The notes beneath the pieces are model-generated. The model had not been told where the DNA came from. It was given only the letters and a program-made list of their open reading frames with translations, and ran no database searches. Positions 56,991 through 64,000 of a stretch of 64,000 bases of DNA are shown here, piece after piece (positions within the stretch are counted from its first letter, which is position 1; each line of letters opens with the position of its first letter). Location: NCBI GenBank assembly GCA_047495785.1, contig JBLDXI010000015.1:1364001-1428000 (forward strand), given 5' to 3'. A program made the translations under genes and the position numbers. The DNA is from Lepidodermella squamata. Its lineage: Eukaryota > Gastrotricha.

Positions 56991-59900
56991 CTATTCGAAA
57001 TAATGGGATGTTTCAGGATGTTTCGACAGGTAGCCGTTGTAGAAGTCGGCCGCTGACATTGGCTTCTTGAAGATGAGCCGGCGAATAGACACCCAGCCAC
57101 GCTAAAAAATTGACAAAAATTAACAAAAGTTCAATTTTGAAATTTTAAACAGTATTTTTGATACTTAGATACCCAAAAGAAAATTTAAGTCTCTGTGGGC
57201 ATATGGCATTTAAAAATATGCTTTTCTAAGTGCTCACGATCAGATCGCCTCTGATCGGGACAAGGTTCCACATCGAAGTGTGACTCGATAATGGCAGCGT
57301 ATCATTAAACACTGAGTAATCAGCTCAACATTGGCAAATGTTCACATCAAGTCATGATTTTCGATAAGCCTCATAGAATTTATTGTTCCCGGTTCTCTTA
57401 TATCTCGCTGTGCATCGGGAAGATCTATATATTTCGCTTAAAGCTGCTTTGTTTGATAGAAACTCAACTTACTGCTGAAAAGCGTAAGTATGAGATAGCT
57501 CGTGCGCAGTTGCTACGCCTGAAGAAATTCGCTCCAAATGGGCGGCACATTGGCCATTTGACTGCCGAGAAAGCTCAACTTCCGTTGGCGCAGTTGTCTC
57601 GGCAGAAAAGGTCTCTCAGGCATCGGAGTGAGTTAATTCGACCAATTCAGTCGGTATTCGATGATGTTCGAAGCCGGGGCGATTTCAGTGAAATCATTGT
57701 CTGTCCTAATGTGTCTCACATGTTGCTTCTATGATGCGCGACAATTCGTCTCGCTAACTCTCGGTGAAGGTTACCTTGCGCTAGTGCGCTACCTCCTGGT
57801 GCCAGATTACTCAGCGATAGTTCTTGGCTGAGGAGAAGAAGCTCGGTTCCATCCTGCCGATTAGCGTAGTTGTTTCGCCACAAAAGGTTGAAGAAGATGA
57901 GGACGAAGGGTTTAGCAACGCAGCGTTTATCCTGCCCAGCAAGCAGATGCCTTATCTGTTTCGAAACGGAATTGTTCCGCGATTTAACTCCAACACAGTC
58001 GTCTGCCGTGTTCAAGGTATCATTTATCATTACAATAGATGCCGACTTTTCATTGGCTAAAAAATCTTCGACGAGCCCTTTAAGCTTTCTCAACTGTCAG
58101 CCGCTGATGAGGCTCTACAACATCCATCTGGCTACTCTGGCGACTGGAGTCGAGGACGACGTAACCGGTGGGGCAGCGGTGATTTTCAGCGCCGACGATT
58201 CGGTGGAGCCGTTCGATTTTACCTGCGATGGTTATATGTAAACTGTGACCTGTGTTTGGCTCTTCGACTTGTTGTTTCAATAGTTCCTGCGTGTATTTAT
58301 ATGCTATTAGCGTGAAAAACGCCTGATTCTGAGTATAAAATGGCTTTCAATGTGCTTAAGTCTTCTTCTGAGACGATTGTCTCTTCGTCTGTGAAACCTG
58401 TTAATCAGCCGCTAAACCAGCGCAAGGCTATAATAATTTTTTGAGTTGCTCAGCCGTTACAGCCGAAGCAACCTTTAGCAATTCACGACATGGTTTCATA
58501 CTGCTTTTCGATTCCCGGTGTCTCCTCCATCACCAAGTCCACAGTCTTAAACTACGTATCATTCATAAATCCTGAATTCATGGACGAGTTTCCTGGGAAG
58601 AACGAGCGGCCTTTCTCACCGTGGCTCTAGGTGAATATCAAGAAACCGTTCTCGTGATTGCTGGCCAGTCAGGAAAAAAAGCGATGTGAAATGCCGTTCC
58701 CATGCGCTCTGATATTTTTCCGGACACTGCAGCTCTGCGCGATATAAAATCAGAAGTAGCTGAAATGCGGTCGCTGCTTGGGCAGCTTCAAGCCCTGGGA
58801 GTAACTCCTTAACTCAGTACCCACCTCGGCCTTATGCAGCGCGCGAGCGGCTCGGCCAAGGCAGCATCAGAAATGCTGAGAAACCTGATTTCAAATAACT
58901 TCACGTTATTACATATTCTCAAAGGAAAATGCAAAATGCGTCTAGTAACGGGAGCTTCATCATTACTTTTGGGACACATTGTACTTCCTCTGGACGCTTT
59001 GGCGGCCAGTGCCAACTAGCAGCTGCAAAATATTTACTACTAGTCGTATAAAAACCAACGGTACGACGACTGCTGGTTACATTATGGGGCTAATGTAGAC
59101 GACTTTCGAGGTTTTTCGTGCTTGCATATTTATCGAAAAACTTGGTCTAGACGGCGCAGAGGAGCAGTTGACCCGCTATTCAGATTAATCAGCGATGCAG
59201 CTTTTGCAATGGCTCTCCACGGAAAGTTGATTGCTGTGTTCCTAGATTTCAAGGCCGCCTTTGACACCGTATGACACACCGGCTGTGTACAGAAACTCAA
59301 GGAGTCTGGAGCTACCGAACCTTTTGTTCGCTGGGTCGCTAACTTTCTCGACAACAGATTTCCGGTGAAACAAAGTTCTACCAAACAAGCGAGGAAATTG
59401 ACTAATTGTCCTTCTTCAAGTCAAACCTTGTTGCGATTTGCTGGAAAATTCTACAAACCCAAAATTTCCCAAAATATTCACAGCCATTACTCTTGTGGGG
59501 GCAGGTGACTAAAATATGTGATTTGTATTGCTTTGGCCTTCTTCAAAACTCGAAAGTGTACAAAAGATCCGTCGAGGTGAAGAGAAATTCCAATTTCAAT
59601 AATTTCAAATTTTCATATTCATTTCGCCCGCCCTTATGTTCTGAATTTTATTTTATAATTTCACTGATTTTCTAGACCCGAAATATCATGTTTTTTTGGC
59701 CGAAATGAGGGTTCTTAAAATCATACCTGAGTTTGAACGAGAAGTCGATCGCGGTGTTTCGCGTCGTAGACAATGCGACCCGGCCTGTGCAGTTGAGCAG
59801 CGTTGAGGGCGTCGCCGATTTCCAGCGCTGGCGCCAGATCGATGGCGATGAGGCGTATCGAATGGCCGTCGTAGGACGTTCGCAGTTGCCCGGTCACGTT

Positions 59901-60007
59901 CGAATGGTGGTGATCGGTGGCGAGCGTGGCGGCAAACAGCCGGCAAATGTAAGACGCTGTCATGTCAGCCCATTGCACGTTCAAATCCGTGTGTTTCAAC
60001 CGCTTAG
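56991..60007 (-). CDS. MTFMT: Methionyl-tRNA formyltransferase, last two exons only
   Basis: Two exons: 60007-59727 and 57101-56991, separated by a 2.6-kb intron. The pieces join as LLVQTQ/RGWVSIRRLIF and contain the C-terminal Fmt domain: PGRIVYDAKHRDRLLV followed by KKPMSAADFYNGYL, the same order as mitochondrial MTFMT. The enzyme formylates Met-tRNA for mitochondrial translation initiation. The exon at 60007 starts in phase 1, so an upstream exon must exist, yet I find no Rossmann-fold N-terminal half between 60 kb and the window edge; it may lie beyond a very long intron that contains the 63-kb gene, or be lost. The intron between the two exons holds a dead retrotransposon. Expression status unknown. 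Confidence 0.75.
57480..59410 (+). pseudogene. Decayed non-LTR retrotransposon in MTFMT intron
   Basis: A plus-strand reverse transcriptase fragment at about 59200-59400 reads KLIAVFLDFKAAFDTV, a stop, then KLKESGATEPFVRWVANFLDNRF, the classic start of a non-LTR RT domain (with FD in the catalytic motif A block). Upstream, interrupted coding frames (57480-57734, 57870-58240, 58338-58640, 58690-59019) are broken by stops and frame changes, as expected of the first part of such an element. I see no poly-A tail or intact second half. Extents other than the RT piece are approximate. It lies antisense to the host gene. Confidence 0.65.
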
Positions 60008-63000
60008 CTAAAAAATAATAATTAATAGTGATAGAACGGAAAATAAAGAGAATTCATGCATGAACAAGAGTAACAAGATTACAAAGGACGTCGAGCTTTT
60101 CCGGCCCTGCCCCAATTGTAAATTAGTAACAGGCTGATGTCTAACTTCAAGCCAGTTGATTCTTTATAGCCCATTCTGCTAAATTCGCCTCAAGTTTTGA
60201 CGCCTTATGATTTTGGGAAGGGGACATTTTGGAGATAGGAAGGCTGAAAAACCTTGAAATCGCGTTTTAACAGTTCTGGGGTTACTTTGTGACATGAGAA
60301 GTCTTTACGAATTATAATTGTATTGCCAATCGATCGAGCTAATTGGGCCGATATCCTGACCATGAAGAAAATATATGACGAGAGTTAGCACTCAAGCCAA
60401 AAATTTGAAGCGAAAATTGGAATTCTGGCCAGCTTAGATTTTCAAATTGTTGATAGCTGAGACCTTCTCCTTCAAAAATAAATGCTACGACATTTCCTTG
60501 TGGCGTTGACGCCACCAGGCGCCGTGACACGCGTCCTTGCGGCACGCGTCCGCTTCTCCCGCCACGGCGCCTACTTCCCTATTTAAGCACCTCTACGCCT
60601 CGATACTATCATTCATCAACTATCGCTACACCACAACTTGTCCCGCTGTGTCCCGTCTCAAGTTCAATTTTTTGTAATTTTCCATTAATTACAGTTATTT
60701 TTAGGCGGCAATCGAAGTCCATTGGAATTTTCAAACTGCATATCCGTTATTCTGAAAAGAGCTTTTGACATACCTCGCCACTCCCATATTACTTATGAGT
60801 GCTTATTGAAACGCAGTGGAATGGACTCCTTGGAAAAGCGTCGCTTTAAAAATGATTTGAAATGAACTTATAAACCACTTCTATGATGTCAATTTTGTCG
60901 ACTTCTTTGAGTTTTCTAAATCAAATTACGCTAGCGAATACGGACTATGACCTTCCAAGTGTAAACGTGATTTTTCAACAGAAGAACAATTAATTATTGG
61001 AACAAAAAAGCTGCTGACGTCGTTTCTGCCTCTTTAAATGATTAAAAAAATATGTTAATGTTGACTGTAATTAAGACAAATATCTTTTATCCTCAGTGAG
61101 GCGCCTGGCTGGCTAAATTGTACACGCATGAAAAGTGCACTTGCGATAACGAATGAATAAATAATTGAATGAATAAATTGAAAACGATGAAGAATGCGGC
61201 CTACCCAAAAGCTCTGAAGATAGGAGCAAAAAAGGCCGAGGTCGATGTTCTATTTCAAGCAAGATTCGCCCTCTCAATGAAATGTCAGAAGTCTCTCAAG
61301 TTGGTGCTAACTCACAATCTACTAGCGAGGCTGCCGGTTCATCGCTAACAGGCTTACAAGGTGGCTCCAAGGCGAACAAATTGAAGAGCCATGTTAATGC
61401 TTTGCTTGCTCCTGGAAGCTCAAAGAAGCTCAAAGATGAAGTAATTAGCTATTCTGTGCAGCTGCATCGCAAGTGTTCATTTCGAAAAAGGTGCAAGAAT
61501 GAGGGCATTGAAGAATATTAACCTGATATTAATGATTTTAGTGTTAGTGGAAGTGTCAGCCTGAAGATGAATGCGATGATGTCAAGGAGCGGGCAATAAG
61601 CAATGACAAGAATGTAGCGTCTCAACCTTCTTTCCTCTGAATCATAAATGTTTCTCCCCTTGAGGAATGCTGTGTTGGGCCGGCGCAAATCAGACAAAGC
61701 GATTTCGGGGCGAATTATTTGGCTCGGTCAACTTTTCGAAGGTCCAACTGACACCTCGTCAAACAGTTCACAGGTGTCCAGCAAATATTCAATTTACAAT
61801 TTCCACTCAATTTTCGGCGTTCAGTTACTCATCAGCGTGCAATTTGAGCGATTTTGAGTCGGGATAAATCAGAACATTTCCCAATGCAAAGGTCTTGGAA
61901 GCTATGGCATCGAAAATTGTTCTACCTACATACCTGAGGCTAACAAGTTGCTAAAATAAATCAATCTAATGTCGTGTGGCGCATCACTATCGATCAAGAA
62001 ATAAAAACGTCGTAATTGCGAAATAGTGGAAAAACTTCGAGCTCAAATTTTGCTCTCATTTTATTTCAAAATTTCAACTAGAGAAAAAATCACTGCTGAA
62101 ATGTCACTTCTCACTAGTCACTGATGAATTCAAGATAGGTAAATAATTAAATAATCTCATGAACTCTTAATTTTGGGTATGTGCCAAGGATCAGTTTTTG
62201 TCAAATGGCCGCAAAAATGAGTGCCTTTCACTAGCCAGCAATAGCAGGCTAATAGCAGTAGTATGATGATGACACTGCCTATCGAAGACAATTACGTAAA
62301 TAACATCTCTTGTCGTTATTTGCTAGCCCTATTAAAGCATTTTTATTACAGGGGCAGGTCGCTATTTTTTGCATTCGCCTTGAGCTGTACCCAACTTTCT
62401 TAGTTTCTATTTTATTGCACTTGATTTATAACAATTTATTAGTCGCACAAAATACACAGTTGCCATAAAATCTTATTAGACTTTTTATTACCATTAGATT
62501 AGTTGCGTTGCGTTTTATAGAACATCATCGCCACCAATCTTCCACCAAAAATAGAAGAGCTTAGGCTATGGAAATTTAAAATTTTGGCACTCAAGTAAAA
62601 TTCAACAAACAATTCATTTTTCTAAAAATTCTGATAAATCACGATCCAGGTTTACGAAGTTACAAAACAGTATTTTCTAAAAAAAAACACCAAAAAAACC
62701 CCGCCGGGGAATAAAAACTTGGCTGATAACAAATTATTCAATCCCGTTTTTAATAATTGAGCGCATTCGAGGTCGCAAAACTCACCTTAACCTAAAAATT
62801 TTCCGCCTTGCCAGATACAAATTTTTTTCCGAAATTCAGCTTTTTCTCAGTATTATTTTATAATCAATTTAAAAAAAATTCGGCAACAGCAAAAAATTAG
62901 CAGTGTCAAAAATTACGCCTTTAGCGTTCGATTTTTGATAGCTGAACTTGATAATTCATTGAAATTTTCCTCGATATTTCAAACATTTTTTTCTCAATTT

Positions 63001-63023
63001 TTTTAGGAAATAACCGGAGAAAA
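60008..63023. other. Repeat-rich intergenic or intronic region
   Basis: About 3 kb. At 60510-60600 a GC-rich patch with a repeated CACGCGTCC runs into TATTTAAG, resembling a promoter or LTR start. An 80-codon plus frame at 61282-61521 (Ser/Lys-rich) and a frame at 61667-61867 have no recognised domain and may be remnants of mobile elements. The end (TTTTTTTAG/GAAATAACC at 63006) looks like a splice acceptor before the next gene. Confidence 0.35.
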
Positions 63024-63743
63024 ATGAGCCAGGAAGAATGCCTGGATTTTTCGAAGATGAGCCCGGCAAGCTCTAGCAAGTCACCGCGTTTACAAATTTA
63101 TTCGGGCCATTCATCGTCAAGCGACACCGAATCCGACACCGAACAGTCGAATTCCATCAACAAGGAATCAAAGACGCTTGAAAAATCGAAGCGAACTCGC
63201 GGGCAAAATTGGAATCAAACCGACTTATCAGTGCTCATCGACTGCCTTAAACAGCCGTACGGCGATGATAAATCGACTTTCATGGCTGTGCTGTGCGACA
63301 AATCGCCGTGGTCGACGGCGAATCGCAGCTTAGCGATGGAAAATTTACGCGCAAATTTCAACAGCCGCCTGCCGGAGCGAAAACGCCCGAGAAAACAGCT
63401 GCGCATTAAATTCAATCAGTTGAAACAAAGCGCCAAGGCCGAAATTAGTCACTGGGCGTCGAAAAACGACAAAACGCATGAGAATTTGTCAATTTTTGCA
63501 AAAATGCTGCTGGAAGTTGAGAAACCTGGTGAAACATCGACCGCAATTAAGCAGAATTTTGATGGAAAAGTTGAACCTGGCGAAACTTTGCAGTGTTTGG
63601 ATAAAATGAAGAAATCGGAGGAATTGCTTGACATGAAAATGGAAGTTTTGCGGCGCGAAAAAGCGGCCTGGGAAGCTGTTGAACAAGCGGCTCAAAGTTT
63701 GGTTTTGATGGCTCACAAAATCGGCGCCTCTTTTACCGATTAA
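63024..63743 (+). CDS. Myb/SANT-like DNA-binding domain protein
   Basis: Single coding exon, 239 aa, preceded at 18 bp by a strong T-rich splice acceptor, so a 5'UTR intron or trans-splice is likely. N-terminal 60 residues are Ser-rich and acidic (SGHSSSSDTESDTEQ). A trihelix/Myb-SANT-like domain covers about 58-150 (RTRGQNWNQTDLSVLIDCLK, then the third-helix basic stretch RKQLRIKFNQLKQSAK), of the type found in zeste-like regulators and in the Myb protein of Harbinger transposons. A C-terminal coiled-coil-like helix (LLDMKMEVLRREKAAWEAVE) suggests dimerisation. AATAAA lies at 63821. It may be a host regulator or a domesticated transposon protein; no transposase is seen nearby. Confidence 0.7.
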   Translation: MSQEECLDFSKMSPASSSKSPRLQIYSGHSSSSDTESDTEQSNSINKESKTLEKSKRTRGQNWNQTDLSVLIDCLKQPYGDDKSTFMAVLCDKSPWSTANRSLAMENLRANFNSRLPERKRPRKQLRIKFNQLKQSAKAEISHWASKNDKTHENLSIFAKMLLEVEKPGETSTAIKQNFDGKVEPGETLQCLDKMKKSEELLDMKMEVLRREKAAWEAVEQAAQSLVLMAHKIGASFTD

Positions 63744-64000
63744 AATTTCGTCGACATTGAAACAAAAAAATGACTGAAACTATTGCTCAATTATAAATAC
63801 CTCTTATATAGAAATGTTGAATAAAGCAGATTTATACGCAAAATTTTATCTATTTGTGAAGGTGAAACTGAGTTCGCGTTGAACAGAGCCGAATTTCGAA
63901 CGATTTCTGTTTTCAGAATTCTCAGGGATTTATGCGAATCGAAAAATACAAAAAAAATTGAAAAACTTCATTCTGAATGAATTTTTTTAAGGGTCCTACT

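Noticed and set aside
60339-60545. Minus-strand frame as an upstream MTFMT exon
   Set aside because: Sequence does not resemble the formyltransferase catalytic domain and no suitable splice sites join it.

Overview
The window is animal nuclear DNA. Nearly every gene is split by short GT-AG introns, mostly about 45-60 bp, with T-rich acceptors. The gene content is metazoan: collagen-type prolyl 4-hydroxylases, peptide-type GPCRs, phospholipid scramblases, NPC1, a Golgi PAPS transporter and a ciliogenesis factor (CATIP). CATIP suggests an animal with motile cilia or flagella. The short introns suggest a compact invertebrate genome, but I cannot name the phylum. Exon models were built by hand from splice sites, conserved protein frames and exon lengths that sum to whole codons.

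Layout. 1-4.05 kb: three tandem minus-strand prolyl 4-hydroxylase alpha-like genes, the first cut by the window edge. 4.6-5.4 kb: a small secreted Cys-rich protein. 5.5-12.9 kb: two related class A GPCRs flanking a five-finger C2H2 zinc-finger gene and an SLC35B2-like PAPS transporter. 14.4-15.6 kb: scramblase A. 15.6-19 kb: no convincing gene. 19-26.4 kb: a large Helitron-type transposon whose Rep-helicase reading frame is broken by two frameshifts and whose helicase is fused to a complete ubiquitin-specific protease (C19) domain. 26.9-27.6 kb: a two-OB-fold RPA-like protein. 30.4-36.5 kb: two tandem SHMT genes. 36.8-38.0 kb: scramblase B. 39.1-40.7 kb: an NPC1 paralogue that keeps the lumenal domains but has lost the membrane segments. 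41.9-43.2 kb: scramblase C. 45.0-47.8 kb: CATIP. 49.0-55.9 kb: full-length NPC1. 57-60 kb: the last two exons of methionyl-tRNA formyltransferase, with a decayed non-LTR retrotransposon in the intron between them. 63.0-63.7 kb: a Myb/SANT-like DNA-binding protein.

Themes. Local duplication is frequent (P4H x3, GPCR x2, SHMT x2, NPC1 x2, scramblase x3), and several copies have changed architecture: a duplicated TPR-like domain in one P4H, lost transmembrane segments in one NPC1, and lost introns and Cys clusters among the scramblases. Introns and spacers carry several terminal-inverted-repeat elements (31.5, 37.3, 43.9, 50.3 and 54.2 kb). The strongest candidates for an undescribed system are the Helitron Rep-PIF1-USP fusion and the soluble NPC1-like protein.
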